Assembly: GCF_013033515.1 (NCBI RefSeq)
Contig: NZ_WQEG01000002.1
Span: forward strand, 186,001 to 250,000
Length of the DNA stretch: 64,000 nucleotides
Direction: 5' to 3'
From: Ruegeria sp. HKCCA6707
GTDB taxonomy: Bacteria; Pseudomonadota; Alphaproteobacteria; Rhodobacterales; Rhodobacteraceae
Part shown: positions 1-8,930 of the stretch, in pieces
How positions within the stretch are numbered: the stretch's first letter is position 1
Layout: each line of letters opens with the position of its first letter
Position numbers and translations under genes: made by a program
Notes under the pieces: model-generated
Database searches by the model: none
Seen by the model: the letters and a program-made list of their open reading frames with translations, nothing else
What the model was told of the DNA's origin: nothing

Positions 1-1
1 G

Positions 2-580
2 CTGTTGTCGGGGCGGGGCTATGCGATGGATACCTTGCTGGGGGTTCTCGCGCATTCCGCACTTGCCTTTGGGTTGGTTGCGGTGTCGTTCCTGTCGGGC
101 GTACGCATTGATCTGATGGCCTATCTTTTTGGCGATATCCTTGCGGTTTCGCGGTCTGATCTTGTGGTGATCTGGGGCGGGGCCGCGCTTGTCATGGCGC
201 TGCTGGCCTGGCGGTGGTCGCACCTGTTGACGGCCACCCTGAACGAGGAACTGGCCTATGCCAGTGGTTTTAACCCCAAGCGAGAGCAATTGATCCTGAC
301 CCTGTCTCTGGCCGTGACGGTTGCCGTGGCGATCAAGGTCGTGGGCGTGTTGCTGATTGCGGCCCTTCTGATCATCCCCGCCGCTGCCGCGCGCAGCCTG
401 GCGCGTTCACCGGAATCGATGGCTCTGATTGCCGCGGCCATCGGGGCGTTCTCTGCGGTTGCGGGCCTCCGGGCCGCTTATGTGTTCGACACGCCAGCGG
501 GGCCCTCGATCGTGTGCGTTGCAGCGGTGATCTTCGCCTGTTTCAGCCTGCTGGGTCTGAACCTGCGGCGCGGGGCTTAA
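2..580 (+). CDS. znuB: Zinc ABC transporter permease ZnuB (5' end outside window)
   Basis: The reading frame is open from the window edge, so the N-terminus is missing; about 192 residues are visible of a family that is usually 260-290 long. It is very hydrophobic, with about six membrane segments. The stretch LLIAALLIIPAAAAR (about residues 117-131) is typical of the ABC-3 (ZnuB/TroC) family, which moves Zn2+ or Mn2+ through the inner membrane with a ZnuC ATPase and a ZnuA binding protein. A Zur-like box and a CobW metallochaperone gene follow, which favours zinc over manganese. ZnuC and ZnuA must lie outside the window. A manganese permease remains possible. Confidence 0.85.
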   Translation: MLSGRGYAMDTLLGVLAHSALAFGLVAVSFLSGVRIDLMAYLFGDILAVSRSDLVVIWGGAALVMALLAWRWSHLLTATLNEELAYASGFNPKREQLILTLSLAVTVAVAIKVVGVLLIAALLIIPAAAARSLARSPESMALIAAAIGAFSAVAGLRAAYVFDTPAGPSIVCVAAVIFACFSLLGLNLRRGA

Positions 581-643
581 CAGGCGGCACCATTGGATTA
601 GAGCGCTGAGGGACTGGACAGTTTCACTTCGCCGCTCTAGAAG

Positions 644-658
644 TGTTATGTTATCACA
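644..658. promoter_or_regulatory. Candidate Zur box upstream of the CobW gene
   Basis: TGTTATGTTATCACA is an imperfect inverted repeat (TGTTAT and ATCACA around GTT) resembling the TGTTATNNNATAACA-type zinc uptake regulator sites of proteobacteria. It lies about 110 bases before the CobW start codon, in the only gap between znuB and that gene. Zinc-bound Zur would be expected to repress the CobW-DUF1826 pair. Recognition is by eye only. Confidence 0.55.
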
Positions 659-768
659 TAAAATGTAGAGCCAGACATTCCACGCATCCCGGCCAAACCT
701 TCGATCCTGCCTCTGTCCACGCTGGCCCCCATCGTCCCTCACTCAAATTCTAACGGAGTTACCTATCA

Positions 769-1983
769 ATGACTGATACCAGACTGCCCGTCACTGTCCT
801 GTCCGGTTTCCTTGGTGCGGGGAAGACCACATTGCTGAACCGCGTTCTCAACAACCGCGAAGGACGTCGGGTGGCGGTGATCGTCAACGATATGTCCGAG
901 GTCAACATCGATGCCGATCTGGTGCGCGCGGATACCGAGCTGAGCCGCACCGATGAGACGCTGGTCGAGATGTCGAATGGCTGTATCTGCTGCACCCTGC
1001 GCGACGATCTGCTGCAAGAGGTGCGGCGGCTGGCCGATGAGGGGCGGTTTGACTACCTGCTGATTGAATCCACCGGGATATCGGAACCCTTGCCCGTGGC
1101 TGCAACCTTCGATTTTCGCGATGAGCTTGGCGAAAGCCTCTCGGATGTGTCGCGGCTGGATACGATGGTGACGGTGGTCGATGCGGTGAACCTTTTGCAG
1201 GACTATTCAAGCCACGATTTCCTGAAGGATCGCGGCGAGACGATGGGCGACGAGGACAATCGCACTCTGGTCGATTTGTTGGTGGAACAGATCGAATTTG
1301 CCGATGTGGTGATCCTGAACAAGGTCGCGGATGCCGGGCCCGAGCGCACCGATGCAGCGCGCAAGATCATCCGCAGCCTGAACGCGGATGCCCGGATCAT
1401 CGAGACCAACCACTCGGATGTGGCCGCCGAGGCGATCCTGGACACAGGCATGTTCGACTTTGAAAAGGCGCATGAGCACCCGATGTGGGCGAAAGAGCTT
1501 TATGGGTTTGCCGATCACGTGCCCGAAACAGAAGAATACGGTGTGACAAGCTTTGTCTACCGCGCACGTCAGCCCTTTGAGCCGGAAAAGATCCTTGATG
1601 TGCTGAACGGAGACCTGCCGGGTGTGATCCGGGCCAAGGGGCATTTCTGGTTGGCAACGCGCCCCAATTGGGTGGCTGAGTTTTCAATGGCCGGGGCGCT
1701 GTCCTCGGTCAAACCTTTGGGCACCTGGTGGGCGTCGGTCCCGAAAGAGCGCTGGCCTGACCACGACAGCGCACGGGCCTATATGCAGGCACATTGGGCC
1801 GAGCCCTGGGGCGACCGGCGGCAAGAGATCGTGTTCATCGGTTCGGGCATCGACTGGCCCGTGCTGAAGGCGCGGTTGGATGACTGTCTGGTGCCCGCAG
1901 ATGTGGCGGCCAACCCAGACGCGCTGCCTTTGGATCTGCCTGATCCGTTTCCCGGCTGGCGCCGCGAAGGGGAAGCAGCATGA
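769..1983 (+). CDS. CobW/COG0523-family GTPase, probable zinc metallochaperone
   Basis: 404 residues. Walker A is at residues 13-21 (GFLGAGKTT) and the signature CxCC metal motif at 72-75 (GCICC). A CobW C-terminal domain fills about residues 250-370. COG0523 proteins use GTP to deliver metal, mostly Zn2+ when zinc is scarce. Location just after a zinc permease gene and behind a Zur-like box supports a zinc role rather than cobalamin synthesis or nitrile hydratase maturation. The expected NKxD guanine-recognition motif reads NKVAD, with the aspartate one place late. The stop codon overlaps the DUF1826 start (ATGA), so the two are translationally coupled. Exact client protein unknown. Confidence 0.85.
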   Translation: MTDTRLPVTVLSGFLGAGKTTLLNRVLNNREGRRVAVIVNDMSEVNIDADLVRADTELSRTDETLVEMSNGCICCTLRDDLLQEVRRLADEGRFDYLLIESTGISEPLPVAATFDFRDELGESLSDVSRLDTMVTVVDAVNLLQDYSSHDFLKDRGETMGDEDNRTLVDLLVEQIEFADVVILNKVADAGPERTDAARKIIRSLNADARIIETNHSDVAAEAILDTGMFDFEKAHEHPMWAKELYGFADHVPETEEYGVTSFVYRARQPFEPEKILDVLNGDLPGVIRAKGHFWLATRPNWVAEFSMAGALSSVKPLGTWWASVPKERWPDHDSARAYMQAHWAEPWGDRRQEIVFIGSGIDWPVLKARLDDCLVPADVAANPDALPLDLPDPFPGWRREGEAA

Positions 1984-2618
1984 GCGTTGCATATGCCGAG
2001 ATCAAGAACCATTCAGAAGCCGTGCATTTTGCCAAGGCGGCTGACGGCTTGTCCGCCCTTCACGACCCGCAATGCGCGGCAGCGATTTGGAATCGCCCGT
2101 TGCCGCAAGGTTTTCAGAACTGGATCGACGGGCTCGACCCGGATCAGTTGCCCGCCACCCGCACCGTGCTGCGCCCCGACGTGATCCGGCAGGCGGTGTC
2201 GTATCTTTGCGATGGTGCCGCGATGGAACTCTGTGCTGAGCGCGATTGGTTGATCAGCGACATTGCGGATCTGTCGCAACGCTTTGCCACCATCATGGGT
2301 GCGCCTTATCTGCGGCTGCGTTTGGGGGTGATCACCACCAACGCCTGTTGCAAGTTCCATATTGATGCGATCAAGGCGCGGCTGATCTGCACCTATCGCG
2401 GCACAGCTACGCAGTATGGGTTCGCGCAAGACGGAGTGGACCCGCGCGATGTTGCCACCGTGCCCACCGGATCCCCGATGGTCATGCGCGGCACGCTTTG
2501 GCCTGAAAACCCGGTCTCGAATTTGAAACACCGTTCGCCCCCTATCGCCGGAACCGGCGAAACCCGACTGGTGCTGGTGCTGGATCTGATCTTTGATCTG
2601 GAAGAAGACCTCGGTTAG
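1980..2618 (+). CDS. DUF1826 protein, possible Fe(II)/2-oxoglutarate oxygenase fold
   Basis: 212 residues, recognised as DUF1826, a family without an assigned function that recurs beside COG0523 GTPases. Reading the sequence, I see an HxD pair (H127, D129 in CKFHID), a distal histidine 55 residues later (H184 in LKHRSPP) and an arginine 12 residues after that (R196 in GETRLVL). This spacing and the H...G.R ending match the facial triad and 2-oxoglutarate-binding arginine of prolyl-4-hydroxylase-type oxygenases. That fold assignment is my inference. It overlaps the CobW gene by four bases, so it is probably zinc-regulated with it. Several cysteines (C123, C124, C137) could also bind metal. Confidence 0.75.
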   Translation: MSVAYAEIKNHSEAVHFAKAADGLSALHDPQCAAAIWNRPLPQGFQNWIDGLDPDQLPATRTVLRPDVIRQAVSYLCDGAAMELCAERDWLISDIADLSQRFATIMGAPYLRLRLGVITTNACCKFHIDAIKARLICTYRGTATQYGFAQDGVDPRDVATVPTGSPMVMRGTLWPENPVSNLKHRSPPIAGTGETRLVLVLDLIFDLEEDLG

Positions 2619-2627
2619 GGACTGATC

Positions 2628-3536
2628 CTAATCCAGCCTCTGACGGTTATGCGACAGGCTTAGAATATCCCGGCGGCTGTAATGGCCTGCCGGGTCCAGC
2701 TTGAGCCGCGCCGAGGTCACCGCATCCAGATCTATCTCGGCGAAAAGGGTGACCTCTTCTCCGACCGCTGGCCCGGCCAGCAGCGCCCCGCCCGGAGCGG
2801 CGATCATGCTGCCGCCATCGTTGATCAGGTCGCGCCCTTCGGTAACATATTTCCGCAACGGGAAGCTTTCGGGGATATCAGCGCTGCGCAGCAAGCCCGA
2901 GACCGAGACGACATAGACCCGGCCCTCCATCGCGATGAACTGGGTGATATGATCGGTGACGTCCAGATCACCGGGCCAGGTGGCGATATGCAGCTGTTCG
3001 CCCTGCTGATAAAGCGCCTGACGGGCCAGGGGCTGCCAGTTCTCATAACAGTTCAGACCGCCGATCCTGACCCCTTTCCATTCCTGCACCGCCAGCCCGT
3101 GGCCATCGCCATCGGCCCAGAGCAGCCGCTCATGGAAGGTAGGTTTCAGCTTGCGATGGGCGTTCACCACACCCTTGTCGGGCAGAATGGTGACCAGCGT
3201 GGCATAGACCGACCCACCCGAGCCCGCGCGTTCGACAATCCCGGTCATAACAGCTACGCCCAAGGCCGTTGCCTCGGCGCAAATGGCTGCAATTTCGGGC
3301 CCGTCGGTGGTGATTGCCGATTTAAGATAGGCCAGATGGCCGATCCGCAACAGCTCATCATTGTGGGCCACTTCGGGCGCGCGCAGCCAGACGGGGTAAC
3401 CCGACAGGAACACTTCGGGAAACACTACCAGTTCGGCCCCCTGCGTCGCAGCCGCACGCAACAAACTGATCAGCTTGTCGGTGCTGGCTTGCGGATCAAG
3501 GAAAACCGGGGCGGCCTGTACCGCGGCTATTTTCAT
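2628..3536 (-). CDS. Nitrilase / carbon-nitrogen hydrolase
   Basis: 302 residues. The nitrilase-superfamily triad is visible: E41 in FPEVFLSGYP, lysine in HRKLKPT (residues 127-133) and C163 in GLNCYENWQP. The HRKLKPT and NCYENW context is that of true nitrilases (R-CN to R-COOH plus ammonia) more than of amidases. It is cytoplasmic, with no signal peptide. It is the last gene of a minus-strand run with a CaiB-type CoA-transferase, GST and GFA protein. A nitrile, or an aldoxime-derived substrate, is plausible; the actual substrate is unknown. Convergent with DUF1826 nine bases away. Confidence 0.85.
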   Translation of the reverse strand: MKIAAVQAAPVFLDPQASTDKLISLLRAAATQGAELVVFPEVFLSGYPVWLRAPEVAHNDELLRIGHLAYLKSAITTDGPEIAAICAEATALGVAVMTGIVERAGSGGSVYATLVTILPDKGVVNAHRKLKPTFHERLLWADGDGHGLAVQEWKGVRIGGLNCYENWQPLARQALYQQGEQLHIATWPGDLDVTDHITQFIAMEGRVYVVSVSGLLRSADIPESFPLRKYVTEGRDLINDGGSMIAAPGGALLAGPAVGEEVTLFAEIDLDAVTSARLKLDPAGHYSRRDILSLSHNRQRLD

Positions 3537-3579
3537 TGCGTTTGCTCCTTGGCACAGGGGCCGCTTGGTCAGGCAAAAC

Positions 3580-3993
3580 TCAGCCCGGGTTTGCGGGCGC
3601 CTTTGCCATGTCGTCTGTCAGCTTACTCCAGGGTTGCGATGAATCGCACCAGATTTCGGTGGTTGGTTTCACCCAGCTGCTGTCCGTCAACGTCCCAGCT
3701 TTGACGGCGGCCAGATGATCAAAGGCTGGCATCTCCGTGGTCAGGGGCGAGCCGCAATTGCTGCAGAAGTTCCGTGTCACAGGCAGGCCCGATGCGCCAT
3801 TGACCACATATTGTCTGCGGCTATCACCCGAGAATGAGATTGAGGCGGTAGGAACCAGCACATTGGTGGAATAGCCACATCCGCTTTGCTTTTGGCAATC
3901 CGGGCAGTGGCAGACGACCATCATCGCCGGTTCTTCGGCGCTTGAGCTATAGGTGACCTGGCCGCACAGGCAGCTTCCTTCGATCTTGGGCAT
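3580..3993 (-). CDS. GFA-family zinc protein (glutathione-dependent formaldehyde-activating enzyme-like)
   Basis: 137 residues with the full Mss4-like zinc pattern: C8 and C10 (CLCG), C28-C30-C33 (CHCPDC) and C77-C80 (CSNC). Gfa of Paracoccus was described as speeding formation of S-hydroxymethylglutathione from formaldehyde and glutathione, but most relatives have unproven roles. It sits 34 bases after a GST gene and 43 before the nitrilase, so glutathione chemistry in this operon is a fair inference. A second GFA gene is at 58697-59077. Confidence 0.85.
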   Translation of the reverse strand: MPKIEGSCLCGQVTYSSSAEEPAMMVVCHCPDCQKQSGCGYSTNVLVPTASISFSGDSRRQYVVNGASGLPVTRNFCSNCGSPLTTEMPAFDHLAAVKAGTLTDSSWVKPTTEIWCDSSQPWSKLTDDMAKAPANPG

Positions 3994-4027
3994 TGTTCTC
4001 TCCGTGTTGGTGGTGGTTTTTCTTCTT

Positions 4028-4738
4028 TCAGTTGGTCTTTTCTTGGCCTTGCATCAGATGCGCGGCGGATTGGTTGAACAGGGTGGCGTTCTGTTCGGCA
4101 GTGGCTTTGCCGGAAAACTGGGCGTCCTTGTGCAGGTTGATGGCGTCGATCACTGCCGGGCGCGTCTTGATCCGTTGGCGCCAGGCGGCGACATTCGGGA
4201 AATTGTCCAGCGACACGCCCAAGGGCTTGGCTATAAACGCCCAGGGAAAACACATCATGTCGACAATCGAATAGCGCCCCAGCATATAGTCTTGCCCGTC
4301 CAGCCAGGTTTCCATCACAGCTAGCGCGCGCTCAAACTCGCCCTTGTACCGATTGTGGGAATAGGTTTCGCCCTTCGGGCTGTAATTGACAAAATGGCTG
4401 AGCTGCCCACCCATCGGGCCCTGATTGGCGGCCTGCCAGAACAGCCATTCGTTGAAAGCGATACGCTCGGTCGGGGTCTGGGGGCCGAATTGGCCGGTGC
4501 GCTCGGCCAGATACAGCAGGATTGCGCCGCTTTCGAACACGGTTTGCGGGCCATCCGGGGCGTCATGATCCACGATGGCGGGCATCTTGGCGTTGGGGCT
4601 GATAGCGCGGAAGGCGGGGGTCAGCTGGTCGCCTGCGCGCAGGTTCATCAGAACGGTCCGATGCTCCAGCCCCGTTTCGGCCAGCATGATCGCAACCTTC
4701 CAGCCATTCGGCGTTGGGGAATAGTAGAAATCGATCAT
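4028..4738 (-). CDS. Glutathione S-transferase family protein (YfcG/Ure2p-like)
   Basis: 236 residues. An N-terminal thioredoxin-like domain (1-80) has the cis-proline MPAI (52-55) and the glutathione gamma-glutamyl-binding ES pair at E69-S70 (FESGAILLYL). An all-helical C-terminal domain follows (about 95-210, with LGRYSIVDMMCFPW). The length and the N-terminal YYSPTPNGWK resemble the YfcG/Ure2p-like (nu class) disulfide-bond reductases. The start ATG overlaps the stop of the upstream CoA-transferase gene (ATGA). Likely cytoplasmic detoxification or thiol-transfer; substrate unknown. Confidence 0.85.
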   Translation of the reverse strand: MIDFYYSPTPNGWKVAIMLAETGLEHRTVLMNLRAGDQLTPAFRAISPNAKMPAIVDHDAPDGPQTVFESGAILLYLAERTGQFGPQTPTERIAFNEWLFWQAANQGPMGGQLSHFVNYSPKGETYSHNRYKGEFERALAVMETWLDGQDYMLGRYSIVDMMCFPWAFIAKPLGVSLDNFPNVAAWRQRIKTRPAVIDAINLHKDAQFSGKATAEQNATLFNQSAAHLMQGQEKTN

Positions 4739-5913
4739 GAAGCATCCGCCAGATCAGAGCGGCCAGCCATGGCGCGGATTTCGTCGGAATGTTCACCCAG
4801 TTCTGGCGCAGGGCGCAGATCGATTGCCGGGGTGCCGTGGAACATAGCCGCCGGGCGGGTCTGGCGCAGGCGGCCCGCTGAGGGGTGGTCATATTCGACG
4901 ATGGTGCCATTGGCCTGCAGTTGCGGGTGCTGCCGCATCTCGCGGCGGGTCAAAACCGGGGCACAGGGCACGCCCGCCTGTTCCAGCGCAGCCAGCAGCG
5001 TGTCACGATCCACCTCGCGCACGATGGTTTGGGTCAGATCCAGACGCGCGTCGCGGTTGATGTCGCGCAGCTCGGTGGTCTTGAACCGCTCATCCTCAAG
5101 GATGTCGGGCCGACCGGTCGCATGGGCCAGAGCCTCCCAATGCTTGTTCTGCATGATCGAGATGCTGAGATAGCCGCCTTTCACCTCATAGATCAGATCG
5201 TGGAAAGACTGGCTCTCTTCTTTCTCCATCTCGTCACCGACAAAAGTATGCCCGTTCATATCCGAGGCCCAGAGGAAGGCCGCAACCGTGTCCAGCATCG
5301 ACAGAGTGACCTTTTGGCCCTTGCCGGTGCGTTCGCGCGCGAACAGGGCGGCGGTGACGGCCTGGCTGGCCTGCACGGCGGTCAGCTTGTCGGGCAGAAT
5401 GGTGCGCACCAGGCGTGGGCGTTCTTCATCGCTGCCCGCCTGCACGGTGGTCAGCGCCGAAAGCGCCTGGATCAGCGGGTCATAAACAGGTTTGCCCGAC
5501 AGCGGCCCATCAAATCCAAAGCCCGAAATCGACATGTAGACCAGGCGCGGGTTGATCGCGCTCAGCACCTCATAGCTCAGGCCCAGCCGGTCCATCACAC
5601 CGGGGCGGAAGTTCTGGATGAACACATCCGCATCCTTGACCAGCTGCTTGATCATCGCGATATCGTCGGGGTTCTTCAAATCCGCAACGACCGAGCGTTT
5701 GTTGCGGTTGTTGTTGAGGTATGAGGCCGAATGCCCGCCGCGCCGGGTGGCGACATGGCGGGTGAAATCGCCATCGGCGCGCTCGATCTTGATCACATCA
5801 GCGCCCTGGTCGGCCAGGATCATGGTGCACATCGGGCCCGAAACCACGGCTGTCAGATCCACAACCCGAACACCCGTCAGCGGGCCATGTCTTGGAAGAT
5901 CGTCGCTTTGCAT
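4735..5913 (-). CDS. CaiB/BaiF family III CoA-transferase
   Basis: 392 residues from the ATG at 5913, which has AGGAG nine bases upstream; a GTG six bases earlier is too close to that site. Family III transferases move CoA between carboxylic acids through an aspartyl-CoA thioester. The candidate catalytic aspartate is D175 in TILPDKLTA. The family N-terminus GVRVVDL, then GADVIKIE and NNNRNKRSV, is intact. First gene of the operon with GST, GFA and nitrilase; a LysR gene lies just upstream on the same strand. Formyl-CoA, succinyl-CoA:mesaconate or a different acyl exchange cannot be told apart here. Confidence 0.85.
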   Translation of the reverse strand: MQSDDLPRHGPLTGVRVVDLTAVVSGPMCTMILADQGADVIKIERADGDFTRHVATRRGGHSASYLNNNRNKRSVVADLKNPDDIAMIKQLVKDADVFIQNFRPGVMDRLGLSYEVLSAINPRLVYMSISGFGFDGPLSGKPVYDPLIQALSALTTVQAGSDEERPRLVRTILPDKLTAVQASQAVTAALFARERTGKGQKVTLSMLDTVAAFLWASDMNGHTFVGDEMEKEESQSFHDLIYEVKGGYLSISIMQNKHWEALAHATGRPDILEDERFKTTELRDINRDARLDLTQTIVREVDRDTLLAALEQAGVPCAPVLTRREMRQHPQLQANGTIVEYDHPSAGRLRQTRPAAMFHGTPAIDLRPAPELGEHSDEIRAMAGRSDLADAS

Positions 5914-5991
5914 TGTCACTTGCTCCTGTGATCCTTACCCAGAACGTAACCGTGTCGGGCCACCAAATCGAAGTGCAAAAATCTCAGCAGG

Positions 5992-6010
5992 AGTTGAAAA
6001 AAATTCAACT
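5992..6010. promoter_or_regulatory. Inverted repeat between LysR stop and CoA-transferase gene
   Basis: AGTTGAA and TTCAACT flank five A residues, overlapping the end of the LysR gene and about 80 bases before the CoA-transferase start. It fits the T-N11-A symmetry of LysR boxes and could be where the neighbouring regulator binds. On the minus strand the T-rich loop makes a weak hairpin, so a minor terminator role is the alternative. Confidence 0.35.
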
Positions 6011-6910
6011 GCTCTGTTTCATCAGCCAGTCGTGAAACCGTTTTAGATCAGATCGCATCGGCGTGTTGGGGCGCACAATGAAATAGGCCATATTGTCGGC
6101 GTCAGCGACATCGAATGGGGCAACCAGACCACCCATATCCAGCAGCGGATCCACCAAAGGGCGTCGCCCCAGCGCGATCCCCAGCCCATCTTGCGCACCT
6201 TGGATTGTCAGCTCGTATGTCTCAAGCCCATAGCGTTGATTGGCGGTGGGCAGATCCAGCCCACGGGCGGCGCACCACCGATCCCACTCACCATCGACGG
6301 TTGTGTTGACCAGAATGCGCTGCGTTTTCAGCACCTCGTGCAAGGGCGCGCCGTTCAGCTGGTTTGCCAGTGCGCGGGACATGACGGGTATGATCGTCTC
6401 GCCCAACAAAGGCTGCGCGATGGTGTCGGGCCAGTCCCCGGTGCCCCGGCGAATGGCCAGATCGACATTCTCGCGCTCCAGATCGACCACCCGGGTCGTG
6501 GTGACCAGATTGACCTCAAGATCGGGGTGTTTGCGCTCCAGGTCGGCCAAACGCGGCAGCAACCATCCGGCCGCAAAGGACGGGGTCAGCGTCAACGAGA
6601 TGCGTTTGCGTCCGGGCATCGACCGGATTGCCTCGGTCGCGCGCAGGATCTCGGACATCGGGCCTTTGATCCGGTCAAAGAACTGGCTGCCATCCGGTGT
6701 TAGAAACAGCCGCCCGCGCCGGTTTTCAATCAGACGCACGCCAAGCTCGGCCTCAAGCGATTTGAGTTGATGGCTGATGGACGAAGGCGACACGTTCAGC
6801 CGCGCAGCAGCGGCCACCGCGCTGCCGGTCAGGGCAACCTCGTAGAAAGATTTCAGCCCCCCAAAGGGTGGGAAATAGTCTTGCGGATGTGGCGGCTTGG
6901 CATTGGGCAT
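6005..6910 (-). CDS. LysR-family transcriptional regulator (GcvA-like)
   Basis: 301 residues. A winged helix-turn-helix covers about residues 17-75 (SAVAAAARLNVSPSSISHQLK), then a LysR substrate-binding domain from about 100 to 295. The NVSPSSISHQLKSLE helix and the RENVDLAIRRG and AQDGLGIALGRR stretches resemble the GcvA/AmpR branch. It lies 86 bases beyond the end of the transporter operon and just upstream of the CoA-transferase operon, all on the minus strand. It most likely controls the CoA-transferase-GST-GFA-nitrilase genes. The effector is unknown. Confidence 0.85.
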   Translation of the reverse strand: MPNAKPPHPQDYFPPFGGLKSFYEVALTGSAVAAAARLNVSPSSISHQLKSLEAELGVRLIENRRGRLFLTPDGSQFFDRIKGPMSEILRATEAIRSMPGRKRISLTLTPSFAAGWLLPRLADLERKHPDLEVNLVTTTRVVDLERENVDLAIRRGTGDWPDTIAQPLLGETIIPVMSRALANQLNGAPLHEVLKTQRILVNTTVDGEWDRWCAARGLDLPTANQRYGLETYELTIQGAQDGLGIALGRRPLVDPLLDMGGLVAPFDVADADNMAYFIVRPNTPMRSDLKRFHDWLMKQSS

Positions 6911-6996
6911 TGTGTCAGCTTAGCGCAGGAACGCAACGATTGGCATCACCAAGGGCGACATTTGTGCCCAACTGCCGCGCGCAGCTGTCGACCTGA

Positions 6997-7980
6997 TCAG
7001 GGCTGATCCGCGGCGCGCAGCCGAACGGGGCATCGGACTTTGTGGCCGGGCGCCGCCAGGTCCAGCCCCGGACGCGCCGCAGAACAGGCCGCTTCGGCCA
7101 GCGGGCAACGCGTCACGAACGGGCATCCCGCTGGCGGATCCAGAGGCGAGGGGAGATCGCCTTCCAGAACGATGCGCTTTTTGCGGTCACGCAACGTGGG
7201 ATCCGGCAGCGGGATGGCGGACAAAAGGGCTTGGGTATAGGGGTGGACCGGGTTTGCAAAAACCGCGCTGGCAGGGCCTTCCTCGACCACCACACCCAGA
7301 TACATCACGGCCACCCGATCGGCGATGTGGCGCACCACGCTCAGGTCATGGGCGATAAACAGATAGCTAAGTCCCAATTCCCGCTGCAATCGCATCAACA
7401 GGTTCAGGATCTGGCTCTGGATTGAGACGTCCAGCGCGCTGACCGGCTCGTCGCAGATGACCAGCTTGGGGTTCAGCGCCAGTGCCCGTGCGATTACGAC
7501 GCGTTGCCGCTGCCCGCCCGACAAAGCGCCCGGACGCCGGTCGCGTTGATCCGGGTTCAGACCGACCAGCGCCATAAGTTCGTCAACGCGCGCCGCGATG
7601 TCGGGCTTGGCCCAGCCATGGATGACCAGAGGTTCGGCAATGGACTGTGCAATCGTGCGTCGCGGGTTCAGGGCGCTGACCGGGTCCTGAAACACCACCT
7701 GCATCTCACGCCAGACATTCTGGCGCGCGGCGGCATCCAGACTGGCAAGATCCTGTCCTTCGAACAGGATGCGCCCTTCCGTCACCGGGGCAAGCCCCAG
7801 AACCGCGTTGCCGGTGGTGGACTTGCCGCATCCCGACTCGCCCACAACAGCCAGCGTTTCATTGGCTTCGATGGTCAGTGAGACCCCGTCGACCGCGCGC
7901 ACTGTACCGCGACCGCCACCGAACCGACCGGTGCGGACAGGGAAATGGACCCGAAGATCTTCGATCTGCAACAGGCTCAT
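6997..7980 (-). CDS. Oligopeptide/dipeptide ABC transporter ATP-binding protein (DppF-like)
   Basis: 327 residues. Walker A GESGCGKST, signature LSGGQRQRV, Walker B LVICDEPVSALD and switch His in IAHDLS are all intact. The C-terminal oligopeptide-transport extension carries a cysteine-rich region (GCPFVTRCPLAEAAC) typical of DppF/OppF. It powers import with the DppD partner encoded just upstream, which it overlaps by four bases. Last gene of the nine-gene operon. Confidence 0.9.
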   Translation of the reverse strand: MSLLQIEDLRVHFPVRTGRFGGGRGTVRAVDGVSLTIEANETLAVVGESGCGKSTTGNAVLGLAPVTEGRILFEGQDLASLDAAARQNVWREMQVVFQDPVSALNPRRTIAQSIAEPLVIHGWAKPDIAARVDELMALVGLNPDQRDRRPGALSGGQRQRVVIARALALNPKLVICDEPVSALDVSIQSQILNLLMRLQRELGLSYLFIAHDLSVVRHIADRVAVMYLGVVVEEGPASAVFANPVHPYTQALLSAIPLPDPTLRDRKKRIVLEGDLPSPLDPPAGCPFVTRCPLAEAACSAARPGLDLAAPGHKVRCPVRLRAADQP

Positions 7981-8930
7981 GCGGGGACCTCGGCCGGGTG
8001 GAAACAGGCGACGCGGCGGGTGGTGTCGTCAAGTTCGGGACGTGTGCGGCAGGCATCGGACGCGCGATCACACCGGTTGCGAAAACGGCAGCCTTCGGGC
8101 CAGTCGCGCGGGCTGGGCACATTGCCGCGAATGGCAAAGAGCTCGCGTTTGGGTGGATCATCCAGACGCGGGATCGTCTGCAACAGCATACGCGTATAGG
8201 GGTGTAGCGGGGTTGCAAACAATTGCGTGACCGGGCCCTGTTCGACAACCCGTCCACCATACATGACGCAGACGCGATCCGCCAGTTCGGCCACCACCCC
8301 CATATCATGGGTGATCAGAAGGATGGCGGTTCCGGCCTCGGCGGCCAGCTTCCCCATCAGTGCAAGAATCTGAGCCTGAATGGTGACGTCCAATGCCGTT
8401 GTCGGCTCATCCGCGATCAGCAGGCGCGGCTGCGAGATCAGAGCAGCGGCGATCATGACGCGCTGGCACATGCCACCGGACAATTCGGTCGGCAGTTGCT
8501 GTGCGCGGCGGGCGGGATCCGGGATGCCGACCCGCGCCAGCATGTCGATTGCACTTTGTCGCGCGGTGTCGGGGTTGGCCCGGCCATGCACGATCAGGCT
8601 TTCGGCGACCTGTTCACCAACACTCAGCAACGGGTTGAGCGATGAGACAGGTTCCTGAAAGATCATCGCCAGATCGGCGCCACGCAGGTCTTGCAACTTA
8701 GCGTCGGGCATCGCCGCAAGGTCTTTGCCGTCAAAGACAATCTGGCCCTCTTGGCGTTCCAACCCCTCGGCCAGCAGCCCCATGATCGACAGCGCGGTCA
8801 GGGATTTGCCAGATCCGCTTTCGCCAACCAGCGCCACAACCTCACCCGGATTGACGTCCAGCGTGACGCCATCAACCAGTGAAAGATCGCCCGCAGTGAT
8901 GGCCAGATCCTGAATGCGCAGCAAGCTCAT
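7977..8930 (-). CDS. Oligopeptide/dipeptide ABC transporter ATP-binding protein (DppD-like)
   Basis: 317 residues with Walker A GESGSGKS, Walker B LLIADEPTTALD and the C-terminal cysteine cluster (GCRFRNRCDRASDAC). The ABC signature reads LSGGMCQRV, the cysteine being a modest change from the usual R/Q. It forms a heterodimer with the DppF-like protein and energises the two permeases. Overlaps both neighbours by four bases (ATGA), so it is translationally coupled to the gamma-glutamyltransferase-like gene upstream. Confidence 0.9.
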   Translation of the reverse strand: MSLLRIQDLAITAGDLSLVDGVTLDVNPGEVVALVGESGSGKSLTALSIMGLLAEGLERQEGQIVFDGKDLAAMPDAKLQDLRGADLAMIFQEPVSSLNPLLSVGEQVAESLIVHGRANPDTARQSAIDMLARVGIPDPARRAQQLPTELSGGMCQRVMIAAALISQPRLLIADEPTTALDVTIQAQILALMGKLAAEAGTAILLITHDMGVVAELADRVCVMYGGRVVEQGPVTQLFATPLHPYTRMLLQTIPRLDDPPKRELFAIRGNVPSPRDWPEGCRFRNRCDRASDACRTRPELDDTTRRVACFHPAEVPA

